9,142 nt of DNA from Chloroflexota bacterium (GTDB taxonomy: Bacteria; Chloroflexota; Dormibacteria; CF-121), in assembly GCA_005882525.1 (NCBI GenBank), contig VBGO01000010.1:1-9142 (forward strand), read 5' to 3'. Positions 1-6,063 of the stretch are shown piece by piece; the stretch's first letter is position 1; each line of letters starts with the position of its first letter. The notes under the pieces are model-generated. The model had not been told where the DNA came from. It was given only the letters and a program-made list of their open reading frames with translations, and made no database searches. The position numbers were made by a program, and so were the translations under genes.

Positions 1-68
1 TGAAGAAGATCCAGATGGCCCTGCGGGACCGATCGAGCGCCCAGAAGGCGAAGAAGCCCAAGCAGTAG
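1..68 (+). CDS. C-terminal tail of an upstream gene (partial, unidentified)
   Basis: Reading from base 3, an open frame gives about 21 residues ending at a TAG at 66-68. The tail is strongly basic (eight lysines and two arginines in 21 residues), with a QKAKKPKQ-type end. Nothing in so short a piece identifies the family. The stop lies nine bases before the galU start, so the two genes could be co-transcribed. That the frame is real is inferred from its position and composition only. Confidence 0.4.
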   Translation, partial: KKIQMALRDRSSAQKAKKPKQ

Positions 69-77
69 AGTTAGATC

Positions 78-959
78 GTGACTCCAATTCGCAAAGCGGT
101 ATTCCCGGCCGCCGGACTTGGCACACGCTTCTTGCCCGCGACCAAGGCGCAACCGAAGGAAATGCTGCCGGTGGTGGACAAGCCGATCATCCAGTACGGT
201 GTCGAGGAAGCGGTCGCCGCCGGCATCGACCAGATCATCGTCGTCACCGGCCGGGACAAGCGTGCCATCGTCGACCACTTCGATATCTCGTTCGAGCTCG
301 AGCACTACCTCAAAGATCGGGGCAAGACCCGCGAACTGCAGGTCGTTCGCAAGATCTCGGACATGGTCGACATCACTTACATTCACCAGAAAGAACCGTT
401 GGGGCTTGGCCACGCGGTCCTGATGGCGAAGGACGTCGTTGGGAATGATCCGTTCGCCGTCTTCCTTGCGGACGACATCATCCGGTCGCCCGTCCCGGCG
501 ATCAAACAGATGATGGACGTCTACGGGCAGCACCAGGCCTCCGTCCTGGCGCTTCAGCGGGTCGCGGACGACCAGGTCTCCCGCTACGGGGTGGTCAAGG
601 TCGCCAGCAGCGAGGGCCGGGTCCACCAGGTAGTCGACATGGTGGAGAAGCCGGAAGTCGGCCAGGCGCCCTCGAACCTCGCCATCCTGGGCCGCTATGT
701 GCTCAAGCCGTCGATCTTCGGCATCCTCGAGATCACCCATGAGGGCGTCGGTGGCGAGATCCAGCTGACCGATGCGCTGCGCACGATGGCCCAGCAGGAG
801 AAGGTCCTGGGTCTGGAATTCGAGGGTACCTACTATGACGTTGGTACGGTCAGCGGCTTCTTGAAGACGTCGATCGCCTTCGCCCTCGAGCGGCCTGGGC
901 TCCGGCAGGAACTCTTGAGCTACCTGGACGGCCTGGACGGGCTCAAGCCCTCCTCCTAG
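78..959 (+). CDS. galU: UTP--glucose-1-phosphate uridylyltransferase GalU
   Basis: This cytoplasmic nucleotidyltransferase makes UDP-glucose from UTP and glucose-1-phosphate, feeding cell-wall, glycan and trehalose or glycogen synthesis. The 293-residue length is normal for bacterial GalU. The N-terminus carries the nucleotide-binding signature AAGLGTRFLP (11-20), followed by ATKAQPKEMLP (21-31) with the conserved lysine K27. PLGLGHAV is at 107-114, the metal-binding aspartate region LADDI at 130-134, the sugar-phosphate-binding VEKP at 189-192, GGEIQLTDAL at 225-234 and YYDVGT at 252-257. The GTG start is chosen because the family signature begins about ten residues in. No Shine-Dalgarno sequence precedes it; a TAGAGT at 66-71, overlapping the previous stop, could be a -10 box for a leaderless message, or the gene may be translationally linked to its upstream neighbour. 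Family assignment is secure; the expression mode is inference. Confidence 0.97.
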   Translation: MTPIRKAVFPAAGLGTRFLPATKAQPKEMLPVVDKPIIQYGVEEAVAAGIDQIIVVTGRDKRAIVDHFDISFELEHYLKDRGKTRELQVVRKISDMVDITYIHQKEPLGLGHAVLMAKDVVGNDPFAVFLADDIIRSPVPAIKQMMDVYGQHQASVLALQRVADDQVSRYGVVKVASSEGRVHQVVDMVEKPEVGQAPSNLAILGRYVLKPSIFGILEITHEGVGGEIQLTDALRTMAQQEKVLGLEFEGTYYDVGTVSGFLKTSIAFALERPGLRQELLSYLDGLDGLKPSS

Positions 960-975
960 GTCCCGCGATCGAGCC

Positions 976-981
976 TATAAT
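976..981 (+). promoter_or_regulatory. Possible -10 box (TATAAT) upstream of the small gene at 996
   Basis: An exact TATAAT lies 17 bases after the galU stop and 14 bases before the ATG at 996. It is followed at once by GAGGGG (982-987), which is placed well for a ribosome-binding site. No good -35 hexamer sits 16-18 bases upstream, and the implied transcript start near 988 would leave only part of that site in the mRNA. A promoter is plausible but unproven. Confidence 0.4.
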
Positions 982-995
982 GAGGGGTCCGTTGA

Positions 996-1283
996 ATGGC
1001 TTTAGCTACTCCACTTTTGGGTCCAGACATGGCAGTTTCAGGGAGACGCAGATCCGACGAGGACCGGGTCGTTCGGTATTTGAACACCGAGGGCGACTTC
1101 GAGGTCGAGGTGTCGCACACCCTCAACAAGTGGTGCGTCACCGTCTTTCAGCTGCCCTCCAAACAGGTGGTGGCCCAGGACTTTTTCCCCGAGCGGTGGA
1201 AGGCGCTGGCGCGGGCGCAGGACTTCGTCCGCATCCTTAACACCCGCAACAAACCGCAACCGGAGACGGACGAAGAGCCCTGA
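996..1283 (+). CDS. Small soluble protein of unknown function
   Basis: An open frame of 95 codons ends at TGA 1281-1283. The best start is uncertain. ATG 996 has GAGGGG eight bases upstream, while ATG 1029 in the same frame gives an 84-residue protein that drops the low-information MALATPLLGPD leader but has a weak ribosome-binding site. The body is charged and hydrophilic: an Arg/Asp-rich start, alternating residues around FEVEVSHTLNKWCVTVFQLP that suggest two or three beta strands, then a probable helix (ERWKALARAQDFVRIL) and an acidic, Pro-containing tail. It has no signal peptide, membrane helix or cysteine pair. I do not recognise the family. The strand pattern would suit a small DNA- or protein-binding fold, but that is speculation. 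The next gene starts about 50 bases downstream or may overlap this stop, so the two may be co-expressed. Confidence 0.6.
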   Translation: MALATPLLGPDMAVSGRRRSDEDRVVRYLNTEGDFEVEVSHTLNKWCVTVFQLPSKQVVAQDFFPERWKALARAQDFVRILNTRNKPQPETDEEP

Positions 1284-1336
1284 TCCGTAACTCGTCGCGG
1301 GCCTTCTGGCTCCATGAATGGGGGGCGCTTGCCTTC

Positions 1337-1669
1337 GTGATCACGGTCATCCTTGGCCTGCTTGTGGTGCCGGCCGCTCTCTTCCTGGAGGGGGGCGGCA
1401 AAGCGAGCTCTCAAGCCAACCTCGTCCTCTTCTCCCCGCCACCCGCTTCGAGCGTCTGCGCCCCGGTGGCGACCCAGACGCCTTCCGGTTCGGCGACCGC
1501 CGGGACCAGCCCGACGCCGTCCCCCACCCCGAAGCCGTCGCCCTCCGGATCGGGCAGCCCATCCGCGACCGCGATCACGAGCGCGACGCCGTGCCCATCG
1601 CCATCGGCCACCGCCGCCACCCCCTCACCAGCGCCGAGCGCGAGCCCGAAGGCCTCGAGCTCGCCCTAA
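1337..1669 (+). CDS. Membrane-anchored Pro/Ser/Thr-rich protein (start uncertain)
   Basis: The frame encodes a hydrophobic helix (ITVILGLLVVPAALFL) followed by an extracytoplasmic tail of about 90 residues dominated by Pro, Ser, Thr and Ala (SPTPSPTPKPSPSG and similar), with two cysteines. This looks like an exported or anchored low-complexity tail of the kind that spans the cell envelope; no catalytic domain is visible. GTG 1337 is the first standard start codon but sits inside the membrane segment. The frame stays open upstream through a basic stretch, IRNSSRAFWLHEWGALAFV, which looks like a natural cytoplasmic N-terminus. That would need a CTG start at 1280, overlapping the previous stop, or another non-standard codon. 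Its stop is six bases from the convergent minus-strand gene. The function is unknown; reality of the gene is moderately supported by the helix-plus-tail architecture. Confidence 0.6.
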   Translation: MITVILGLLVVPAALFLEGGGKASSQANLVLFSPPPASSVCAPVATQTPSGSATAGTSPTPSPTPKPSPSGSGSPSATAITSATPCPSPSATAATPSPAPSASPKASSSP

Positions 1670-1675
1670 CCTGAG

Positions 1676-2194
1676 CTAGCCGGCGTCGGTCGCATCCAGC
1701 ACGATCGAGCCGTTCCGCGGCACGATCTGCGCGCGGCGCAGTTCGAGCTCGGCAATGACCCGGGTGTTGTCCAGCACGGCGAGCACGATGTTGTCGCGGA
1801 GAGCCAGCTCGCCGATCCGGACGCAGTCCTTCAGGAAGGGGAAAACCAGCGGCCGCACCAGGTTGACGATGTAGCGGTGCTCAGAATCCAGGTCGTCCGG
1901 GGCATCGGCCAGGCTCTCATCGCGGAAGGCCAGGATGAAGAGTTCGTCGTTGAGCGGGATCAGGTCCGTCCAGCTATAGGCTTCACCCGGCGCGTCAGGA
2001 ATAAGCTTGCGCTTCTGCCGGAAGAGCTCGAGCCGCGATTGGAGCCGGCGCATCGGGCCCGACGGCCCTTCGATGAAGAAGGGGACGTCCTTGAGCGGGG
2101 CCTGGGCGGGTTGGGCGGGGTAGCGGGTGGAGAAGCCGACGTCGGCTCGGCCCACAAAGGGAGCCGGCACCTTGATCACGAGCTCCTGAAGCAT
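1676..2194 (-). CDS. Conserved-looking protein of unknown function downstream of polX
   Basis: The product is 172 residues from ATG 2194. This start is chosen over longer in-frame possibilities because AAGGAG (2205-2210) lies ten bases upstream, a TATAAT box lies further up, and the longer version would run into the end of polX. The protein has no signal peptide or membrane helix. It begins with a probable beta strand (LQELVIKVPAPFVGR), has a middle section rich in basic residues (RRLQSRLELFRQKRK) and a Tyr/Trp segment (AYSWTDLIPL). It ends with alternating hydrophobic strands resembling the tail of a beta-rich fold (CVRIGELALRDNIVLAVLD, then ELELRRAQIVPRNGSIVL). I do not recognise the family. 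It lies 46 bases downstream of polX on the same strand and could be read from the polX message or from its own promoter. Confidence 0.7.
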   Translation of the reverse strand: MLQELVIKVPAPFVGRADVGFSTRYPAQPAQAPLKDVPFFIEGPSGPMRRLQSRLELFRQKRKLIPDAPGEAYSWTDLIPLNDELFILAFRDESLADAPDDLDSEHRYIVNLVRPLVFPFLKDCVRIGELALRDNIVLAVLDNTRVIAELELRRAQIVPRNGSIVLDATDAG

Positions 2195-2204
2195 TCGCCC
2201 AAAA

Positions 2205-2225
2205 CTCCTTCTGCTCTTGATTATA
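2205..2225 (-). promoter_or_regulatory. TATAAT -10 box and AAGGAG ribosome-binding site for the 172-residue gene
   Basis: On the minus strand a perfect TATAAT spans 2225-2220 and AAGGAG spans 2210-2205, followed by a 10-base spacer to ATG 2194. TTGAAC at 2244-2239 resembles a -35 box, but the 13-base spacing is too short for a standard sigma-70 promoter. The site sits in the 46-base gap after polX and suggests that the downstream gene can be transcribed separately. Confidence 0.45.
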
Positions 2226-2240
2226 CCGTCGTTATCAGGT

Positions 2241-3944
2241 TCAACGGAAATTCGGGACGCCTCTTGCTGCTTTTTCCCGGCAGTGCCGCAGGACACCCTC
2301 GGCGTCCCGGGTATTGAGGACGCGATCAGGGGTCAATCCGGCCCGGCGCCCGATCGCGCAGCCGTAGCGGACATAGTCGTACTCGGCGGGGTAGTGGGCG
2401 TCGTTGTCGATGGCCAGCAGGGCGCCGGCCTCCCGGGCCAGGCGAGCCCAGCCGTCGTTGAGATCGAGGCGAAACGGGCTGCTGTTGATTTCCAGGGCGG
2501 TCCCAGTCTTGGCCGCCTCCGCGATCACCGCCTCCACGTCGAGGCTGGTTTCTCCACGCCGGTCGAGACGTCGCGAAGTTGGATGGGCGTAGACGTCCAC
2601 GTGCGGCGATCGTAGCGCGGTGAGGACCCGCTGTGTGATGACATCTTTGGCCTGATCCAGCGCCACATGGACCGAGGCGACCACCAGGTCGAGCGTGGCC
2701 AGGAAATCGTCGGGAAGGTCGAGGCTGCCATCGGGCAGGATGTCGACCTCGGCACCACTCAGGACGCGCGCCAGCCCAGCTCGCGCATTGACAGCCGCGA
2801 TCTCCGCGGCGCGAGCCCGAAAGCGCTCGGGCGTCAGCCCCTGGGCAATCTGCAAAGACTGGGTGTGGTCGGTCAACACGATGTAGTCATAGCCGCGCTC
2901 CTTCGCGGAGCGGGCCATCACGGCGATCTCGTCGCGCCCATCGCTCCAATTGCTATGCGTGTGCAGGTCGCCGCGCAGGTCCCCTCGCTGCACCAGCTGC
3001 GGCAGCGCGCCGCCCGCGGCTTGGTCGATCTCGCCTCGGCCTTCGCGCAGCTCGGGTGGGATCCAGTCGCAGCCGAGCGCGGCGTAGACGTCCTCTTCCG
3101 TCTCGCCGGCGATGGCTTTGCCTAACCGCTCGGCGCGGGCGCGCAGCTGGAGATTGTGGGCCTGGGACCCCGTGAACATCACCCACTCGGCGCCGAAGCT
3201 GCTCGGCTTCACCGCTCGCAGGTCGACCTGCATACCAGAGCGAACCCTGATGGTGGTTGTGGTGCCGTCCCGGGCGATCACCTCGTTGACTTGCGGCAGG
3301 CGGCCGAACTCAGCGCGCAGCGCCTCCGGGTCGGCGCTGGCCACCAGCAGGTCGAGGTCGCCAACGGTTTCGCAGGCGCGCCGTGCGCCGCCCGCGATCT
3401 CCGCCCGCGTCACACCGCGCAGGGTGCGTAGGGTGGTCAACAGCGAGTCGGCCAGGATCCATGCCTCCGGGAAGTAGATCCGGCCCTCGGTCCGCTTGAG
3501 GATTGCGATGCCCTTGAGGATGTTGTCCTCGGTCTTCGCCTTGATGCCACGCACGGAGAGCAGCCGGTGGGTGCGGGCCGCGTCCTCCAGTGCGTCAAGA
3601 CTGAGAATGCCCAGCGTGTCGTAGATGTCCTTGGCGGTGCGTGGGCCGAGGCCTGGGACCCTCGTGATCTCGAGGAGTGCGGGTGGCACCTCGGCCTCGA
3701 GGCGGGTCAGGAACGCCAGCTGTCCGGTGGTGACGTATTCGACGATCTTTTTCTCGATCGCCTCGCCGATGCCGGGGATCTCCTTCAGCCGGCCTTCTTT
3801 GATCAGGTCCTCGATCTCGGTCGTCAGGTTGTCGAGCTGGCGCACCGCCTCACGATAGGCGCGGATCTTGAAGAAATTCTCGCCGCGGATCTCGAGCAGG
3901 TCGGCGACCCGATTGAGCATGGCCGCGACGTCCGCATTCCGCAC
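2241..3944 (-). CDS. polX: DNA polymerase/3'-5' exonuclease PolX
   Basis: This is a family X DNA polymerase fused to a PHP phosphoesterase, a cytoplasmic gap-filling repair enzyme. Its 567 residues match the usual length of bacterial PolX. Order: an N-terminal 8-kDa-type domain starting MRNADVAAMLNRVADLLEI; helix-hairpin-helix motifs PGIGEAIEKKI (57-67) and PGLGPRTAKDI (97-107); the nucleotidyltransferase core GGARRACETVGDLDLLV (185-201), with catalytic Asp196 and Asp198; and the third Asp241 in MQVDLRAV. TGSQAHN follows at 258-264. The C-terminal PHP domain shows DLHTH (326-330), D335, TDH (358-360), GAEVD (397-401), SVH (424-426), AHP (453-455) and DNDAH (513-517), so its metal ligands look complete. 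The GTG start fits the family N-terminus. There is no ribosome-binding site; a TAGGTT box seven bases upstream suggests a leaderless message. Family assignment is secure. Confidence 0.96.
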   Translation of the reverse strand: MRNADVAAMLNRVADLLEIRGENFFKIRAYREAVRQLDNLTTEIEDLIKEGRLKEIPGIGEAIEKKIVEYVTTGQLAFLTRLEAEVPPALLEITRVPGLGPRTAKDIYDTLGILSLDALEDAARTHRLLSVRGIKAKTEDNILKGIAILKRTEGRIYFPEAWILADSLLTTLRTLRGVTRAEIAGGARRACETVGDLDLLVASADPEALRAEFGRLPQVNEVIARDGTTTTIRVRSGMQVDLRAVKPSSFGAEWVMFTGSQAHNLQLRARAERLGKAIAGETEEDVYAALGCDWIPPELREGRGEIDQAAGGALPQLVQRGDLRGDLHTHSNWSDGRDEIAVMARSAKERGYDYIVLTDHTQSLQIAQGLTPERFRARAAEIAAVNARAGLARVLSGAEVDILPDGSLDLPDDFLATLDLVVASVHVALDQAKDVITQRVLTALRSPHVDVYAHPTSRRLDRRGETSLDVEAVIAEAAKTGTALEINSSPFRLDLNDGWARLAREAGALLAIDNDAHYPAEYDYVRYGCAIGRRAGLTPDRVLNTRDAEGVLRHCREKAARGVPNFR

Positions 3945-3950
3945 CTCGCT

Positions 3951-3957
3951 TAACCTA
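3951..3957. promoter_or_regulatory. Shared -10-like element between polX and the CoA-transferase gene
   Basis: Only 20 bases separate the two divergent start codons (GTG 3944 minus, ATG 3965 plus). The near-palindrome TAACCTA reads TAACCT on the plus strand, eight bases before ATG 3965, and TAGGTT on the minus strand, seven bases before GTG 3944. Both fit TAnnnT at the distance expected when transcription starts on the start codon. Neither start has a Shine-Dalgarno sequence. I see no clear -35 hexamers, so this remains an inference. Confidence 0.38.
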
Positions 3958-3964
3958 GCAGGCG

Positions 3965-4876
3965 ATGCGGCTCGATGGCGTTCGTGTTCTGGATCTGTCC
4001 CGGCTGCTGCCGGGCGCCTATTGCACCCAACTGCTACAGATGGAGGGCGCGCAGATCACGAAGATCGAGTCGCCCGAGGGCGATCCTATCCGAAGGCTGC
4101 CCGGCGGCGAGGCCTATTTCGAGGCGCTCCACCACGGCAAGACGCCGCTCACGCTCGACCTGCGCTCCGAGGCTGGACGCGAGGCGTTGCGTCGGCGCGT
4201 AGTGGACGCGGACGTCCTGGTGGAGGGCTTTCGGCCCGGAGTAATGGAACGGATGGAGCTTGGCTACCCGGCACTGGCCTCGCTCAATCCGGCGCTCATC
4301 TACTGCGCGATCACCGGCTATGGGTCGAGCGGACCGATGGCGCGCCGGGCCGGCCACGACCTCAACTACCTGGCTCGCAGTGGGGCGCTGTCGCTGATGC
4401 CGACGCACGATGGCGCGCCCGCCATCCCCGGCCTTCAGGTCGCCGATCTGGCGGGCGGGCTGCAGGCCGCGTTCCTGATTGCCGCCGCCCTTGCTGGTCG
4501 CGTCCAGACCGGGCGTGGCAGCCGGGTCGAGGTGTCGATGATGGACCTGATGCGCGGCTGGACCGCGTTACCGCGGGCCGCTCAGCGCGCCGGGCTCACT
4601 GGTCTGCCGCTGACCGGCGAACTGCCCTGTTACCACGTCTACGCGGTCGCTGACGGCTACCTCACGGTCGCTGCGCTGGAAACCGACTTCTGGACCGAGT
4701 TCTGTGGCGTCATCGCGCGAGATGACCTGGCGGGCCGCCAGTTCGATCCGTCGGCGGTCCAGGAGGTGCAGGCAACCCTGGCGACTGGCTCGCGGGCTGA
4801 GTGGATGACGCGATTCGCGGATCGCGACGTGTGCGTCGAGCCGTCGCTTTCGCTCGAGGAATCGGAATTGGACTGA
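3965..4876 (+). CDS. CaiB/BaiF family CoA-transferase, alpha-methylacyl-CoA racemase-like
   Basis: This is a family III CoA-transferase fold enzyme acting on acyl-CoA thioesters in the cytoplasm. Recognisable family blocks are GVRVLDLSRLLPGAYCTQLL (5-24), TKIESPEGD (32-40), LTLDLRSEAGREAL (62-75) and VEGFRPGVMERMELGY (86-101). AITGYGSSGP at 115-124 is followed by GHDLNYLARSGAL (130-142). The GHDLNYLA block, with His131, and Asp161 in LQVADLAGG resemble the His/Asp pair of alpha-methylacyl-CoA racemases, and Asp132 sits in the family loop, so racemase activity is at least as likely as CoA transfer; the substrate cannot be read from the sequence. At 303 residues it is shorter than the typical 360-400: it stops just after DRDVCVEPSLSLEE, where relatives usually continue. 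The ATG start has no ribosome-binding site. The gene stands alone, ending in a hairpin. Confidence 0.9.
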   Translation: MRLDGVRVLDLSRLLPGAYCTQLLQMEGAQITKIESPEGDPIRRLPGGEAYFEALHHGKTPLTLDLRSEAGREALRRRVVDADVLVEGFRPGVMERMELGYPALASLNPALIYCAITGYGSSGPMARRAGHDLNYLARSGALSLMPTHDGAPAIPGLQVADLAGGLQAAFLIAAALAGRVQTGRGSRVEVSMMDLMRGWTALPRAAQRAGLTGLPLTGELPCYHVYAVADGYLTVAALETDFWTEFCGVIARDDLAGRQFDPSAVQEVQATLATGSRAEWMTRFADRDVCVEPSLSLEESELD

Positions 4877-4897
4877 GGCGGCACCGGCCGCCTCAGT
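4872..4897. terminator. Strong hairpin at the end of the CoA-transferase gene
   Basis: A perfect 11-base-pair stem (ACTGAGGCGGC paired with GCCGCCTCAGT) closes a four-base ACCG loop. The stem includes the stop codon TGA at 4874-4876. No T-run follows on either strand, so it is not a textbook intrinsic terminator. It lies between genes facing each other and may act in both directions, protect the 3' end of the message, or work with Rho. The structure is directly visible; termination is inferred. Confidence 0.55.
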
Positions 4898-4905
4898 AAT
4901 GGCGC

Positions 4906-5280
4906 TCAACCGCCTGCGTTTGTGATGGTGCCGAACAGCCCGTCCTGCTCGCCATTGATCCCGGCGGTGAAGTAGACGGCGTTCGGGTCACCGCCGGTGG
5001 GGGCGCCACCGCCGTTGCCGACGCGAAGGGCCCACAGACCGTCGATCGCGATTGGGCCGCCCGTCCTCACGTCACGGAGCCAGCCGCGGAAATTGCCCTT
5101 GCCCAGGGTGTAGGCGTTGATCCGCCTATCGCCGAAGTTGCCCACCAGCAGGTCACCGGCGAATTTCCCGAAGCTTGGGGGCGCGATCGCCAGACCCGAG
5201 GGGGAATCGAGCTGCCCAAGGTTGTACCGGGCGACGTTATGCTCCGCCTGATCGGCTCTTAACGATTTCTTTGCCGCCTC
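4906..5280 (-). pseudogene. 5'-truncated remnant of a TIGR03118-family gene
   Basis: Read on the minus strand, the open frame from 5280 to the stop at 4906 includes LDSPSGLAIAPPSFGKF, DLLVGNFGDRRINAYTL, IDGLWALRVGNGGG and NAVYFTAGINGEQDGLFG. From memory these blocks match, in order, the C-terminal part of TIGR03118-family proteins (putative exported beta-propeller-like proteins of about 350-400 residues; function unknown). Here only about 125 codons remain. The frame is stopped by TGA immediately upstream (5283-5281) and contains no ATG, GTG or TTG before the GTG at 5145, which lies in the middle of the conserved LLVGNFGD block. No signal peptide or ribosome-binding site exists. The simplest reading is a gene that lost its 5' two-thirds by deletion or recombination near 5250-5280. 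A start at 5145 giving a 79-residue product is possible but unlikely to be functional. Confidence 0.75.
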
Positions 5281-5346
5281 TCAGGTAACTTTCATCGCAA
5301 TCGGCGACGATAGTGGCATCCAATATCCTGGAAGGAGAGGCCATAC

Positions 5347-6063
5347 ATGAAGCTCAATCGTTGGGTTGTGCTGCCGGTCGCCGGCCTGGCGGCCATCGTG
5401 ATCGGCGTCGCTGCGGTCGAGGCGGCGCCCTCGCCGTCTCCATCGACGAGCACGTCGAGCAACTATGGGCAGGTCTTCCTGGACAAGTTGGGCGCCATCC
5501 TGCACTTGAACCGCCAGCAGACCCAGGATGCGCTTAAGCAGGCCGAGCTGCAGACGGTCGACCAGATGCGGAAAGACGGCAAAATCACACAGGCGCAGGC
5601 TGATGCGATGAAAGCCCGGATCAACGCGGGCCAGGGTCTCGGGCCCGTAGGGGGCTTCGGCTTCCGGCACGACGGCTTCAAGGCGGACCGGACCCTGATC
5701 CGAGATCTCACAACCGCCGAGCTCAATGCGGCCGCCTCGGCGTTGCACATGAGCACCGCGGACCTCCAGAGCGCACTCCGCTCCGGAAAATCGCTGAGCG
5801 ACCTCGAAACCCAGCAGAAGGTCAACGATAGCGCGGTGAAGGCGGCGATGAAAAACGCCGCCAAGGGCGTACTCGATAAGGCGGTCAAGGCTGGAACCAT
5901 CACCCAGAGTCAGGCGGATGCGATCCTCGCCAAGGTCGGGTCCGGTCTTAAGTTCGGATTCGGCCACAAGACGCCGGGTCAGCGGAGCGGGCCATCGAGC
6001 CCGGCGCCGTCGCAATCGCCGACGCCCGGGACTTCGCCGGCGGCTTACTACACCACGATCTAG
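5347..6063 (+). CDS. Secreted alpha-helical repeat protein with a Pro/Ser-rich tail
   Basis: The protein has 238 residues. An AAGGAGAGG ribosome-binding site (5332-5340) sits six bases before ATG 5347, the best in the window. Residues 1-27 form a signal peptide (basic MKLNR, hydrophobic core, small residues around VEAA), followed by a Ser/Pro/Thr linker. The mature part holds two related helical units. The first, about 44-95, ends KDGKITQAQADAMKARI; the second, about 124-199, ends KAGTITQSQADAILAKV. Each is followed by a Gly/Phe-rich stretch (GGFGFRHDGF and LKFGFGHK), and the protein closes with SPAPSQSPTPGTSP and YYTTI. The 'G-K/T-I-T-x-x-Q-A-D' helix pair recalls DUF2680-like repeats in envelope proteins of Gram-positive and Chloroflexota-type bacteria; function is unknown. 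No enzyme motif is visible. It is convergent with the hydrolase gene and shares stop-codon bases with it. Confidence 0.85.
   Translation: MKLNRWVVLPVAGLAAIVIGVAAVEAAPSPSPSTSTSSNYGQVFLDKLGAILHLNRQQTQDALKQAELQTVDQMRKDGKITQAQADAMKARINAGQGLGPVGGFGFRHDGFKADRTLIRDLTTAELNAAASALHMSTADLQSALRSGKSLSDLETQQKVNDSAVKAAMKNAAKGVLDKAVKAGTITQSQADAILAKVGSGLKFGFGHKTPGQRSGPSSPAPSQSPTPGTSPAAYYTTI

Noticed and set aside
1500..1660. The repetitive Pro/Ser codon stretch considered as a DNA tandem repeat or CRISPR-like array
   Set aside because: There is no fixed unit length or conserved repeat; it is coding low complexity (PSPTP-type peptide).
1318..1674. An alternative plus-strand frame of 118 codons overlapping the Pro-rich gene
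   Set aside because: It has no hydrophobic helix or coherent composition, whereas the frame from 1337 gives a membrane segment and a regular Pro/Ser/Thr tail. Still, low-complexity DNA makes the choice less than certain.
1660..1690. A terminator between the convergent genes ending at 1669 and 1676
   Set aside because: The six-base gap and flanks show only GC-rich partial self-complementarity, with no convincing stem and T-run.
1877..2317. Plus-strand open frames opposite the 172-residue gene and polX
   Set aside because: They are antisense to better-supported genes and have no ribosome-binding sites or recognisable domains.
3868..4653. A 261-codon plus-strand open frame across the polX start and the CoA-transferase gene
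   Set aside because: The same bases encode the well-conserved CaiB/BaiF blocks in another frame; this translation is low-complexity Arg/Ala/Gly.
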